A program made the position numbers and the translations under genes. Positions 6,129 through 14,877 of a stretch of DNA of 15,235 nt are shown piece by piece (position 1 is the first letter of the stretch; every line of letters starts with the position of its first letter). The notes below the pieces were generated by a model that was given only the letters and a program-made list of their open reading frames with translations, made no database searches and had not been told where the DNA came from. This stretch comes from an uncultured Prevotellaceae bacterium (GTDB lineage Bacteria; Bacteroidota; Bacteroidia; Bacteroidales; Bacteroidaceae), in NCBI GenBank assembly GCA_937898415.1, contig CALDLA010000113.1, positions 1-15,235 on the forward strand, read 5' to 3'.

Positions 6129-8111
6129 TTATTGAATGATGATTGCATCGATGGCAACCATTCCGTTTTTGTTCTTCAGTTGTATTTCGTGTTTGCCTTT
6201 GCGCAGCTTTTTCGAGGTGAAGACGACGGACTGATGCTTTACTTCCCGCTGCTTGACAAAAGACACCTCCCCCATGTGTTTGCCATCGACGAGTACCTCC
6301 ATGGTGCCCTGCCCCATTCCTTGCGGTGCGATGATGCTGAATTTTCGGGCTTCAAGAGTTACGGTCCAAGTGTCACCTGCCTGGTTGCTGAAGGATAGGT
6401 CGTTGTTGAAATCGCCTTCATGGGTGTTGCAACGGCGGTCCCATCCGAAAGTGCGCACACCTGGGTCGTCATCGTTAAACCATGCCTTATCGTGACTGAT
6501 TCTTACCACTTTATATCCCATTGCCAGCTTCATGTCTTGGATGCCTTCCGAACGCAAAGGCTCTCCCATTTGAAGTGTCAATCCCTCTGCCGACTGGATG
6601 AAAGGAACGGCACGATTGTTCTCCACCATTTCCACTTTTGTGATTTTCCCCACAGAAGAAGACTGGCTGGAGAGTGCAGGCAGGACGATGGGATCGGATG
6701 AGGGATGCAGGATGACGGCATAGATATGACCGCCCTGACGAGTATAGATGACATCGTTATTACCCCATACATCGAATGGTCGTGCGCTGTAAATAGCCTC
6801 TTGGTTGATATCAATCCATCGACCGAAGTCCAGACATATCTGCCGTGCTTCATCATCGATATTGCCACGCCCATGCTGTGTGATATTGAGGAGCAGGCAG
6901 CCATTACGCGACACATTCTGCATCAGACGGGTGATGATTTCCTCAGCACTGCGATAACTGCCGCCTTTCTGATAATGCCAGTCCTGCAGGCTCACTTCTG
7001 TCTGAAAAGGAAAAGCCATGATGTCGTCTTCAGTATAAAGTTCTGTGCTTTTTACTAAAGAGCGATCCACGATGCCAACCATTTCGGGGTTACGCTGAAA
7101 ACTGTTGTAGCGCCCACCGACACCCTTGAATGTTGCTACCACTTCCTTGCGCCCTTCTGTGCGTTTGTCTGCGATATTGTAGAAATTGGCGATAATTTGA
7201 GGCGTCAGTTTCCCAAGCCCCATATCTATGCCCATATCCACTTGCGAGTCGCCGGCATGGTCATCAAAGTAGATCATGTCGGGCTGGTATTTGCGTATTG
7301 CATCGTCCACACGCCACATGAATTGGTTGGCAAACGGACTCTCTAACGACTTGCGTCCGTCGTGATGTACAGGACCGTAGAGGTCTTGCGGGTCCATCCC
7401 CTTCCACCATTTGTCCGTCCCATCGGCATTGGGCTTGTAACCATCAGCCTTTGTCAGCATGGCATCGTAGGGAACGCCTGCCTTGTCGCCCTGCTTATCG
7501 CTGGTGTATCTGACAGGCATGAACTGTCCCCAAGTGCGGGCAGGGGTGTTATGGAAACCTATGCCGAAAGGCATTCCATGCTTTCTTGCTACCTTCTCCC
7601 AAATGCCTACAATATCCTGATGCGGACCGATATTGACAGAATTCCAAGGCTGATATTTGCTATTCCAACAATCAAAATTGTCATGATGATTGCCCAATGC
7701 CAAGAAGTAGCGTGCTCCCATCTTCTGGTAGAGTTGCATCAAGTCTTCAGGGTCCCAAAGGTCCGTCTTCCAATCGCGACACAGTTCTTTGTAGCCATAC
7801 TCCGAAGGATGGCCGAAATGCTCGCGATGGAATTTCGATTGGGGATGACCTTCCATATACATACCACGCGAATACCAGTCACCATCCTCTGCCGCTGATT
7901 GCGGATCCCAGTGAGACCATGCACCCAGTTTTGCCTCACGCCACCATGCAGGCGTATTATATTGCCGGCTCAGGTTGTCCCAGTCGGTGGTATAACGTCC
8001 TTGCTCTATGCTGAGGGGCGGAAGATTCCATATATCAATAGTATCCTGAGCCTTTGTCACCCCAATCGTTATTACAGTGGCGATGACTGCCAATAATCTG
8101 TATCTGTTCAT
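6129..8111 (-). CDS. GH29 alpha-L-fucosidase-type enzyme with C-terminal beta domain
   Basis: This 660-aa protein carries a type I signal peptide (cleavage probably after A21 in TKAQD). The catalytic barrel starts near 55 with WWREAKLGAWSHW. It includes ALGNHHDNFDCW (about 138-149) and the family element NVSRNGCLLLNI (399-410). D283 in MIYFDDHAG sits at the usual nucleophile position of GH29; the local motif differs from the common WFDG/WNDG, so this is a divergent subgroup. About 450-660 form beta domains, the last ending AIDAIIIQ like a carbohydrate-binding or malectin-like sandwich. GH29 enzymes cleave terminal alpha-L-fucose, and some act on L-galactose-like sugars. First gene of the leftward operon, it is followed 9 nt later by GH97. 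Family is secure; substrate is open. Confidence 0.88.
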   Translation of the reverse strand: MNRYRLLAVIATVITIGVTKAQDTIDIWNLPPLSIEQGRYTTDWDNLSRQYNTPAWWREAKLGAWSHWDPQSAAEDGDWYSRGMYMEGHPQSKFHREHFGHPSEYGYKELCRDWKTDLWDPEDLMQLYQKMGARYFLALGNHHDNFDCWNSKYQPWNSVNIGPHQDIVGIWEKVARKHGMPFGIGFHNTPARTWGQFMPVRYTSDKQGDKAGVPYDAMLTKADGYKPNADGTDKWWKGMDPQDLYGPVHHDGRKSLESPFANQFMWRVDDAIRKYQPDMIYFDDHAGDSQVDMGIDMGLGKLTPQIIANFYNIADKRTEGRKEVVATFKGVGGRYNSFQRNPEMVGIVDRSLVKSTELYTEDDIMAFPFQTEVSLQDWHYQKGGSYRSAEEIITRLMQNVSRNGCLLLNITQHGRGNIDDEARQICLDFGRWIDINQEAIYSARPFDVWGNNDVIYTRQGGHIYAVILHPSSDPIVLPALSSQSSSVGKITKVEMVENNRAVPFIQSAEGLTLQMGEPLRSEGIQDMKLAMGYKVVRISHDKAWFNDDDPGVRTFGWDRRCNTHEGDFNNDLSFSNQAGDTWTVTLEARKFSIIAPQGMGQGTMEVLVDGKHMGEVSFVKQREVKHQSVVFTSKKLRKGKHEIQLKNKNGMVAIDAIIIQ

Positions 8112-8143
8112 TGATTCTAAAATAAAGTATTTCGATTTGTCTG

Positions 8144-8173
8144 CAAAGGTACAAAATATATAGTTACCAACAG
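8144..8173 (-). promoter_or_regulatory. Promoter of the GH29-GH97 operon
   Basis: TACCTTTG on the minus strand (complement of 8144-8151) is a perfect TAnnTTTG box 33 nt upstream of the GH29 start codon. The -33 element is unclear: CTG lies at a 19-nt spacing (complement of 8171-8173), while a real TTG is only 16 nt away (complement of 8168-8170). A weak -33 box suits a promoter that needs an activator. Confidence 0.55.
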
Positions 8174-8192
8174 ATCAAAATATTATCCAATA

Positions 8193-8240
8193 ATAGGACA
8201 TTATTATGATAACAGTGGGCGGAGTGCAATTTTGTCCTAT
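8193..8240. promoter_or_regulatory. Inverted repeat ATAGGACA-N32-TGTCCTAT, candidate operator
   Basis: ATAGGACA (8193-8200) and TGTCCTAT (8233-8240) are perfect 8-bp inverted arms with a 32-nt spacer, so equivalent points are 40 bp apart, close to four helical turns. It lies between the two divergent promoters, upstream of both. This is a natural place for the AraC-type protein encoded at 8307 to bind. No binding evidence exists beyond position and symmetry. Confidence 0.45.
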
Positions 8241-8270
8241 CGCTTTCATTAAAAAATCAAAGAATTTTTG

Positions 8271-8288
8271 TAATTTTGCAGCAAAATT
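8271..8288 (+). promoter_or_regulatory. -7 box of the AraC-GH115-GH43 operon overlapping a 17-nt palindrome
   Basis: TAATTTTG (8271-8278) matches TAnnTTTG and lies 28 nt before the regulator's ATG. No good TTG is found at 19-21 nt upstream, so the promoter may depend on an activator. The box overlaps AATTTTGC (8272-8279) and GCAAAATT (8281-8288), perfect arms around a single A, reaching past the expected transcription start. It may be an operator or a small 5' hairpin. Confidence 0.5.
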
Positions 8289-8306
8289 GCTAAATATCAT
8301 TATGCG

Positions 8307-9170
8307 ATGATACAGATACCGATAGAGTCAATGAACCTGATGATGCTGAATGTAGGCTATGCCACGCATCATGCTGATTGGAACTGGCAGAAAGTGAGTT
8401 CTCCCTTCATCCGCATCTTTTATATAATGGAAGGAGAGGCTATGCTTCATCTGCCGGATAAGGACGTTAGGTTAAAGCCAGGGTACATGTATATCATACC
8501 AGCTTTTGTCATTCATTCGTATGAGTGTCATGGGGTATTCAAATTGTATTATATTCACATGTATGAAGGATTTAAGAACGAAGTGGATATGCAGGAGACG
8601 TTTGAACTACCTACCGAGGTATGGGCAGGGAACAGCGTCAAACGGTTGTTTGAATATGTGTCAACACAGCATCCCGACGCTATGCTTCCAGGGCCTGATC
8701 CGAAGAGCTACGATACGTCGGCACAGACTTCTGATTATGTGAAGCGGTACATGAACATGGCACTATGGGAGAAAATGGAGTTGAGAGGTGCCATGCTGAT
8801 GATTATGTCGCACTTCATTCGGGAGGCGAAGCCCCGCATCTGGACATCCGATGAGCGCATGAAACGCGTACTGAAGCATATTCATGAACATATTGCCGAT
8901 GAGATAGACGTGACAGAGCTGGCCGATGTGGCAACCGTCACCAAGACTTACTTCATCCGGCTTTTCAAGCAGGAATTTGCCCAGACACCTGTTCAGTACA
9001 TCAACCGTAAAAAGGTGGAACGCGCCCAATTGCTGCTCTTCACCTCTGATTGTTCGGTGAAAGAGGTTGCCTACAAACTTGGATTTAGCGACCATAGTTA
9101 TTTCATCCGTCTCTTCCGCAAGATGGCTGGAATCACTCCCCAGGAATATCGCAGACAACTTAGATTATAA
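8307..9170 (+). CDS. AraC/XylS-family transcriptional regulator
   Basis: This 287-aa cytoplasmic protein has an N-terminal cupin-like sensor domain (about 25-95; note MEGEAMLHLP and LKPGYMYIIP). Its C-terminal AraC DNA-binding domain (about 185-287) has two helix-turn-helix motifs, near 199-223 and 249-272, and the hallmark GFSDHSYFIRLFRK and TPQEYRR elements. The start at 8307 is chosen because the ATG five bases earlier meets TGA at once. The gene precedes GH115 by 23 nt and is likely in the same transcript, so it probably controls its own operon and the divergent GH29-GH97 operon. The inducer is likely a sugar released from the target glycan; this is inference. There is no membrane segment, so it is not a hybrid two-component sensor. 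Confidence 0.9.
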   Translation: MIQIPIESMNLMMLNVGYATHHADWNWQKVSSPFIRIFYIMEGEAMLHLPDKDVRLKPGYMYIIPAFVIHSYECHGVFKLYYIHMYEGFKNEVDMQETFELPTEVWAGNSVKRLFEYVSTQHPDAMLPGPDPKSYDTSAQTSDYVKRYMNMALWEKMELRGAMLMIMSHFIREAKPRIWTSDERMKRVLKHIHEHIADEIDVTELADVATVTKTYFIRLFKQEFAQTPVQYINRKKVERAQLLLFTSDCSVKEVAYKLGFSDHSYFIRLFRKMAGITPQEYRRQLRL

Positions 9171-9193
9171 TTCAACAACAACAATATTAATTT

Positions 9194-11662
9194 ATGACTA
9201 AAAAAATGATCAGCTTACTGTTGGTGATAGCATGTGCAAACATTGCATACGCCACAGAATTCATTAATTTTAAGCGAAGTTCGATATATGACGTGGAACT
9301 GACGGGAACATCAGACACCATCACATACGACCCTCTCGACTGGAAGGGGGTAAGAATGGCTGTGGAGAATCTGCGCCACGACCTCAAAGCCGTCACTGGC
9401 AGTGCAAATGCACCTGTTGTAGTGGGCACCATAGGAAAAAGCAAACTGGCCAAGAAGTACAAACAGCAGTCAAAAGAACTGCAGGGCAAATGGGAGCAGT
9501 ATTTGATTTTTACGGACAAGGGCAAGCTCGTCATTTTGGGGTCTGACAAGCGTGGCACCATCTATGGCATCTATGAACTGTCAAGACAGATTGGAGTCTC
9601 CCCCTGGTACTGGATGGCTGATGCACCCATCCAGAAACATGATCAGCTCTTTGCCAAGAGCGGCGTCTACACAGATGGTGAACCTAAAGTGAAATACCGA
9701 GGCATATTCATCAACGATGAATGGCCTTCGTTCGGCACGTGGTGCAAGAACCAGTTTGGTGGAATCAACTCTAAAGCATACGCTCGTATCTTTGAACTCA
9801 TGCTCCGTCTGAAAGCCAACTACTTCTGGCCGGCCATGTGGGACAGCCGTTTCAACGAAGATGACCCTCTCTCGCCTCAGTTGGCTGATGATATGGGCAT
9901 CGTCATGGGAACCAGCCATCATGAGCCGATGATGCGTGCCCACAAGGAGTATGTATATCGTAAGGACAGTATAGGTGCGTGGGATTATGCGACGAACAAG
10001 GCCAATCTTGACAGATTCTTTGAAGAGGGTCTTGAGCGCAATAAGGCATACGACAATCTGATAACCATCGGTATGCGTGGTGACGGCGATGTAGCTATGG
10101 GCAATGGTGATGATGAGGACAATATGAAGACGCTGAAAGATGTGGTGAATGGTCAGCGCGAGATTATTGAACATGTGTATAAGAAACCAGCCAGTGAGGT
10201 TCCGCAATTGTGGGCCATTTTCACCGAGGTACAACGTTATTACGATGCCGGCTTCACCGTGCCAGATGATGTTACCTTACTTTTCTGCGACAACAACTGG
10301 GGATACATCCGTCGCACAGGACCAGAGAAGGAACAGACACGCAAGGGTGGCATGGGTATGTACTACCACATCGACATGAACGGAGGTCCATGGAATGACC
10401 GATGGATAAACACAACAACTGCAGCCAAGATTCGCGAGCAACTGAATCTGGCATACCAGACGGGCATTGACCGTATCTGGATTATCAATGTAGGCGACCT
10501 CAAACCAAAGGAAATGCCTATCGACTTCATCATGCATTATGCCTGGAATCCTGACGATTATCCCGCCGACAAGATAGACCAGTACATGGTAGATTGGGCA
10601 CGAAGCATCTTTGGCGGCGAATATGCAAGAGAAATTGCAGACATCGTTACGGAATATTCAAATATGAATCTGGAGCGCAAGCCAGAGGTACAGCGTGTGG
10701 GTATCTACAGCGTTGAGACTGGTGAGGCACAGCGTATGTTCAACCGCTGGGATGAACTGGAGAAACGCACCCTTTCACTCAGCAAGAAGATACCTACGGA
10801 AATGCAGGATGCCTTCTATCAATTGGTAGAATACCCGGCAGTAGCAAGTGCTGGAGTGGCGAAGATATATCTGGCAGCAACTTTGGGTGATTCGATTACA
10901 ATGCAGACGCTTTTTGAGCGTGACAAGCAGATGACCGACAAATATAACAAGGTCATTGCTGGAGGCAAGTGGGATGGCATGATGCTTGACAAGCACATTG
11001 GCTACCGCATGTGGTCGATGCCAAAAGAAAATACCCTGCCTCAGGTGGCACAGCCATCGGGCAAAACTGGCATAACCGCCAGCGAGACAGCCATCATGGC
11101 ACATGACTACACACGCAGAACAGCCACAGATGATGCTCACTGGATGTTTCTGCCAGGACTGGGACGCGGCAAGGGCAATATGGGCATTGAACCCGTTACG
11201 GCAAAAAGCCGTCCTCTGGGTGATGGTGCAACATTGGAATATGACATCAACTTCTCACAATCAGGCAAGCAGAAACTGGCACTGGGAATTTTACCCACCA
11301 ACGACATAAACCCAACTCGCGGACTCCGTATCGGTGTTCGTGTCGATGATGGCGAGATGCAGACCATTGATGCGCGACAAGGATATGTGGACACTTTCAA
11401 CGAATATACAAAAGAGAATATTGCACGTTCGAAGGTGCTGAAACCACTACCTCGACCTGCAAGCGACATCTATCTGTCTGGCTCACGTCAACGGATGCGT
11501 AGCGAGATTTTCGACAACCTCCGATGGCTCAGCATCGATTTCGACATACCTACAGCAGGCAATCATACCGTTAAAGTTGTGATAATAGACCCGGAAATCG
11601 TAGTTGAGAAGTTAGTCATTAATCCTGATAATGAACATCCATCCTATCACGGTAAAGAATAA
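9194..11662 (+). CDS. GH115 xylan alpha-1,2-glucuronidase
   Basis: This 822-aa enzyme releases glucuronic or 4-O-methylglucuronic acid from xylan, including internal residues. GH115 features in order are an N-terminal alpha/beta domain (about 25-160; GTIYGIYELSRQIGVSPWYW), a TIM barrel (about 165-470), helical segments, and a C-terminal beta-sandwich (about 650-815). Barrel motifs near the active site are FINDEWPSFGTW (172-183), YFWPAMWDSRFNEDD (210-224), FTEVQRYYD (343-351), CDNNWGYIRR (365-374) and YYHIDMNGG (390-398), with acidic residues D175, E176, E345, D366 and D394 as candidates for catalysis. The signal peptide is ambiguous: VIAC at 11-14 fits a lipobox, while AYA at 18-20 fits ordinary cleavage. 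Next gene follows after 6 nt. Family assignment is strong. Confidence 0.93.
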   Translation: MTKKMISLLLVIACANIAYATEFINFKRSSIYDVELTGTSDTITYDPLDWKGVRMAVENLRHDLKAVTGSANAPVVVGTIGKSKLAKKYKQQSKELQGKWEQYLIFTDKGKLVILGSDKRGTIYGIYELSRQIGVSPWYWMADAPIQKHDQLFAKSGVYTDGEPKVKYRGIFINDEWPSFGTWCKNQFGGINSKAYARIFELMLRLKANYFWPAMWDSRFNEDDPLSPQLADDMGIVMGTSHHEPMMRAHKEYVYRKDSIGAWDYATNKANLDRFFEEGLERNKAYDNLITIGMRGDGDVAMGNGDDEDNMKTLKDVVNGQREIIEHVYKKPASEVPQLWAIFTEVQRYYDAGFTVPDDVTLLFCDNNWGYIRRTGPEKEQTRKGGMGMYYHIDMNGGPWNDRWINTTTAAKIREQLNLAYQTGIDRIWIINVGDLKPKEMPIDFIMHYAWNPDDYPADKIDQYMVDWARSIFGGEYAREIADIVTEYSNMNLERKPEVQRVGIYSVETGEAQRMFNRWDELEKRTLSLSKKIPTEMQDAFYQLVEYPAVASAGVAKIYLAATLGDSITMQTLFERDKQMTDKYNKVIAGGKWDGMMLDKHIGYRMWSMPKENTLPQVAQPSGKTGITASETAIMAHDYTRRTATDDAHWMFLPGLGRGKGNMGIEPVTAKSRPLGDGATLEYDINFSQSGKQKLALGILPTNDINPTRGLRIGVRVDDGEMQTIDARQGYVDTFNEYTKENIARSKVLKPLPRPASDIYLSGSRQRMRSEIFDNLRWLSIDFDIPTAGNHTVKVVIIDPEIVVEKLVINPDNEHPSYHGKE

Positions 11663-11668
11663 ACATTT

Positions 11669-13228
11669 ATGAAGAAACGATTTATCACATTACAACTCGC
11701 ACTTGCACTAACTTGCGCTCATGCACAAAAAGTATATACCCTCCAAGATTGGAACATCAAGGATTATGAACCAGGCAAGGAGTTACGTCTGAATGTCAGC
11801 GAATACAAGATTGACGACAAGAATCCACTCTTCTATCAAGATATGCAGAAAGAGTGGCGATTGAAAGCGGAGGTGAAATGCGGAACTCTGGGCACGGAAC
11901 AGGTCTTTGTCTGCAAAGAAGGGAAAGGCAGTTTTCTGATAGGCAAGAATTCGTTAACGGGCGACATTTCCCTCGGTTTTGACAATACAGCTCAACGTTT
12001 CTTTGTGGAAGTTATTGACAAGAATGAGCAAGGCCACCGCCTCTGGGCTGGCAGCAATGTGGTCAAGGACCGATGGTACACACTGGAGGCTAAGGCTGTA
12101 TACGATGCGAAGAAGAAGCAATCGGTACTTTCGCTGAGCGTTGACGGACAAACAGAGACACTCACTTATCCCGGGAAGGCATTGCGGCATAATGCCTCAA
12201 ATTGGGTTGTGGGCCACGGATTCCCCGGTGGTTTCCCCAATGCGCTACAGGTACGCGAAGGTGCTATCCGCAACCTTGAAATCTCAGGTTCTCCACTTGA
12301 ACGTGTGGAGGGACAGAACCCCCTGTTTACAGACAGATTCACCGCCGATCCTGCTTTTACCATAGTAGGCAACACAGTCTATGCCTACGTGGGTGAAGAT
12401 GCCACCGGAGTTGGAGGATGGTTCTATATGCCTCGTTGGTTCTGCTATTCAAGCACAGACATGATTCACTGGCAGTCACACGGTCCCGTCCTCTCTGCTG
12501 CTGACTTTCCTTATGCCCAGCCTGGTGGCTCGTGGGCTGGTCAGGTGGTAGAGGCAAATGGCAAGTTCTATTATTATGTGACACTTGACCGCAAGGATAA
12601 TCGTCAGCACACAATTGATGTAGCAGTCAGCGATTCGCCAACAGGCCCTTTCAAACCGGCACGTATGGACGGCACTCCTCTTATCACCGATGATATGACA
12701 CCTGACTCACATCGTGGCAATGCGGATATTGACCCGACAGTTCTTATTGATGATGACGGAACTCCCTGGATGGCCTGGGGCAATGGTGACTGCTACATGG
12801 TTCGCCTGAAAAAGAACATGATTGAACTGGATGGAGAAATCAAGAAGGTGCCATTGCGCAACTATTCCGAAGGACCTTGGCTCTTCAAACGTGGCAATCT
12901 TTATTATAACGTATATGCAAGCGATGCACCAGGCGTACAGACAGAGCAGATGGCATATTCGTATGCCACAAGCATCGAAGGTCCTTGGACATACGGCGGG
13001 TTTGTAAGTACATCGGCCAATTATGGATTCACCATTCATCCTTCTGTCATCCAGTTCAAGAACCAGTGGTACTACATCTATCATGATGGTTCATACATGC
13101 AGAACGGGGAACCTGGTGGACAATGTCGCAGAAGTGTTTGTGCAGAATATCTTTATTTCGATAAAGATGGCAAGATTAAGTTCGTTCCTCTTACTCAAGA
13201 GGGTTTAAGTGAAAAGAACGCAAGATGA
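11669..13228 (+). CDS. GH43 glycoside hydrolase with N-terminal concanavalin-like domain
   Basis: This 519-aa secreted enzyme has a signal peptide ending at AHA/QK (19/20). A beta-sandwich of LamG/concanavalin type (about 22-207) is followed by a five-bladed GH43 propeller (about 218-510). The three catalytic acids are visible: base D227 in TADPAF, pKa-modulating D355 in ADIDPTVL, and acid E401 in YSEGPW. H457 in TIHPS is the usual propeller-centre histidine candidate. GH43 enzymes in this setting remove arabinofuranose or xylose from xylan and its fragments; which one cannot be read from sequence. Having the sandwich at the N-terminus is the reverse of the common propeller-first layout and of its neighbour. 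It overlaps the next gene by 4 nt (ATGA), indicating translational coupling. Confidence 0.88.
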   Translation: MKKRFITLQLALALTCAHAQKVYTLQDWNIKDYEPGKELRLNVSEYKIDDKNPLFYQDMQKEWRLKAEVKCGTLGTEQVFVCKEGKGSFLIGKNSLTGDISLGFDNTAQRFFVEVIDKNEQGHRLWAGSNVVKDRWYTLEAKAVYDAKKKQSVLSLSVDGQTETLTYPGKALRHNASNWVVGHGFPGGFPNALQVREGAIRNLEISGSPLERVEGQNPLFTDRFTADPAFTIVGNTVYAYVGEDATGVGGWFYMPRWFCYSSTDMIHWQSHGPVLSAADFPYAQPGGSWAGQVVEANGKFYYYVTLDRKDNRQHTIDVAVSDSPTGPFKPARMDGTPLITDDMTPDSHRGNADIDPTVLIDDDGTPWMAWGNGDCYMVRLKKNMIELDGEIKKVPLRNYSEGPWLFKRGNLYYNVYASDAPGVQTEQMAYSYATSIEGPWTYGGFVSTSANYGFTIHPSVIQFKNQWYYIYHDGSYMQNGEPGGQCRRSVCAEYLYFDKDGKIKFVPLTQEGLSEKNAR

Positions 13229-14877
13229 AAAAACTATTATTCATAATCTCTATCGCTGTTATAGCCTCTCTGAACATTCAGGCTCAAGGCTACCGCAACC
13301 CTGTGCTTCCCGGCTTTCATGCCGACCCAAGTGTGTGTACAAACGGAAAGGACTTCTACCTTGTCAATAGCACGTTCCAGTATTTCCCAGGCGTACCTGT
13401 CTTCCACAGCAAGGACTTGATACACTGGGAACAGGTAGGCAATTGCCTCTCGCGCAAGTCGCAGCTTGACCTCTCGGGGCTTTACACACAGAACCAGCCA
13501 GAACTAGGTTGGACAAATGCGGGCATCTATGCTCCAACCATCCGCTACCACGAGGGCCGCTATTACATGGTGACTACCATCTTCCCATCACGTCGCCATT
13601 TCTACGTATGGACAGATGACCCATCTAAAGAATGGTCCGACCCCGTATTCATTGACTTTGCCCTCGGCAGTTGCGACCCTACGCTCTTTTGGGACGAGGG
13701 GAAGTGCTATTTCTTATGGAAAGCAGCAGCCGATGAAACACGCCCAGGAATCAAGCCGGGTGAAATCAACATCTGCGAAATAGACATACGTACCGGTAAG
13801 CGCATAGGCAATGTCCATCACTTGGGAACGGGTCTCGGTGGACGCTATCCTGAAGGGCCACACATATACAAGAAAGACGATTACTACTATATGATGCTTG
13901 CTGAAGGGGGCACGGAACATGGTCACCATGTCAACATCTTGCGTAGCCGCTCTCTGTTCGGTCCCTATGAGCCGAATCCTGCCAACCCCATTCTCACGCA
14001 TTTCAGCATGAAGATGCAGAACAGCAATATTCAAGGACTCGGACATGCAGACCTCATACAAGCGCCCGACTCCTCATGGTGGATGATATGTCTGGGGTAT
14101 CGCACCAGCGGTTACCTCCTGCATGTGATGGGACGCGAGACAATGCTTGCACCTGTACGTTGGGACAAGGATGCATGGCCTGTGGTCAATGGCAATGGAA
14201 CTATCGCCATCGACATGAAATGCAAAACCTTGCCTGAAGTCCCAATGCCCCTTGACCCTGTTCGCGAAGAGTTCAATTACGTCAAGCGCGATGTTCCTGC
14301 CGACAGCTACAGCAGCATCGGATTGCCCTGGGGATGGATGAGCATCGGCAATCCCGATTATTCGCGCTACTCACTCACTGAACGAAAGGGTTGGTTGCGT
14401 CTGCATCCTACTTCTACGCCTCTCGATGCAGCCACATCGTCCACTTTCGTGGCAAGACGTCAGACTGAGCTACGTTTCAGCGCCACCACGCTCATCGACG
14501 CATCCCATCTGGCAGAAGGCTCTCAGGCAGGAATCACGGCCTATGCAGCCCCCCTGAATCATTATGATGTGATTGTGGAACGAAAGAACGGAAAACAATT
14601 TGCCCAGTCGAACATCCGTGTGGGAGCACTCAGTCATGCCGGCCAACCCGTTGAACTGAAAGACGCCCAGGCTTACATACGCATCAGTTCCGACAAGGAC
14701 TATTACTACATGCAAGTTTCTACCGATGGCAAATCGTTCGCTATACTCGCCAAGATGGACTTCCGCTATCTTTCAACCGAGGTGATAGGCGGGTTCACAG
14801 GCGTGATGCTTGGCTTGTTTGCCCAGGGTGAAGCCGGATATGCAGATTTTGATTGGTTTGAATATACAACAGAATAA
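13225..14877 (+). CDS. GH43 beta-xylosidase / alpha-L-arabinofuranosidase
   Basis: This 550-aa secreted enzyme starts with a signal peptide (cleavage near QAQG, 19-22). A GH43 propeller (about 23-340) begins with NPVLPGFHADPSV, the standard opening of beta-xylosidase-like GH43 proteins. Catalytic residues are D34 (base, HADPS), D151 (SCDPTLF) and E210 (acid, YPEGPH), with H274 in GLGHADLI. A C-terminal concanavalin-like domain (about 350-550) completes the usual layout; in relatives it closes the active site for short substrates. It would trim xylo- or arabinoxylo-oligosaccharides in the periplasm after GH115 has removed glucuronate. Last gene of the operon, its ATG overlaps the preceding TGA. 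Family certain, sugar specificity not. Confidence 0.92.
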   Translation: MKKLLFIISIAVIASLNIQAQGYRNPVLPGFHADPSVCTNGKDFYLVNSTFQYFPGVPVFHSKDLIHWEQVGNCLSRKSQLDLSGLYTQNQPELGWTNAGIYAPTIRYHEGRYYMVTTIFPSRRHFYVWTDDPSKEWSDPVFIDFALGSCDPTLFWDEGKCYFLWKAAADETRPGIKPGEINICEIDIRTGKRIGNVHHLGTGLGGRYPEGPHIYKKDDYYYMMLAEGGTEHGHHVNILRSRSLFGPYEPNPANPILTHFSMKMQNSNIQGLGHADLIQAPDSSWWMICLGYRTSGYLLHVMGRETMLAPVRWDKDAWPVVNGNGTIAIDMKCKTLPEVPMPLDPVREEFNYVKRDVPADSYSSIGLPWGWMSIGNPDYSRYSLTERKGWLRLHPTSTPLDAATSSTFVARRQTELRFSATTLIDASHLAEGSQAGITAYAAPLNHYDVIVERKNGKQFAQSNIRVGALSHAGQPVELKDAQAYIRISSDKDYYYMQVSTDGKSFAILAKMDFRYLSTEVIGGFTGVMLGLFAQGEAGYADFDWFEYTTE

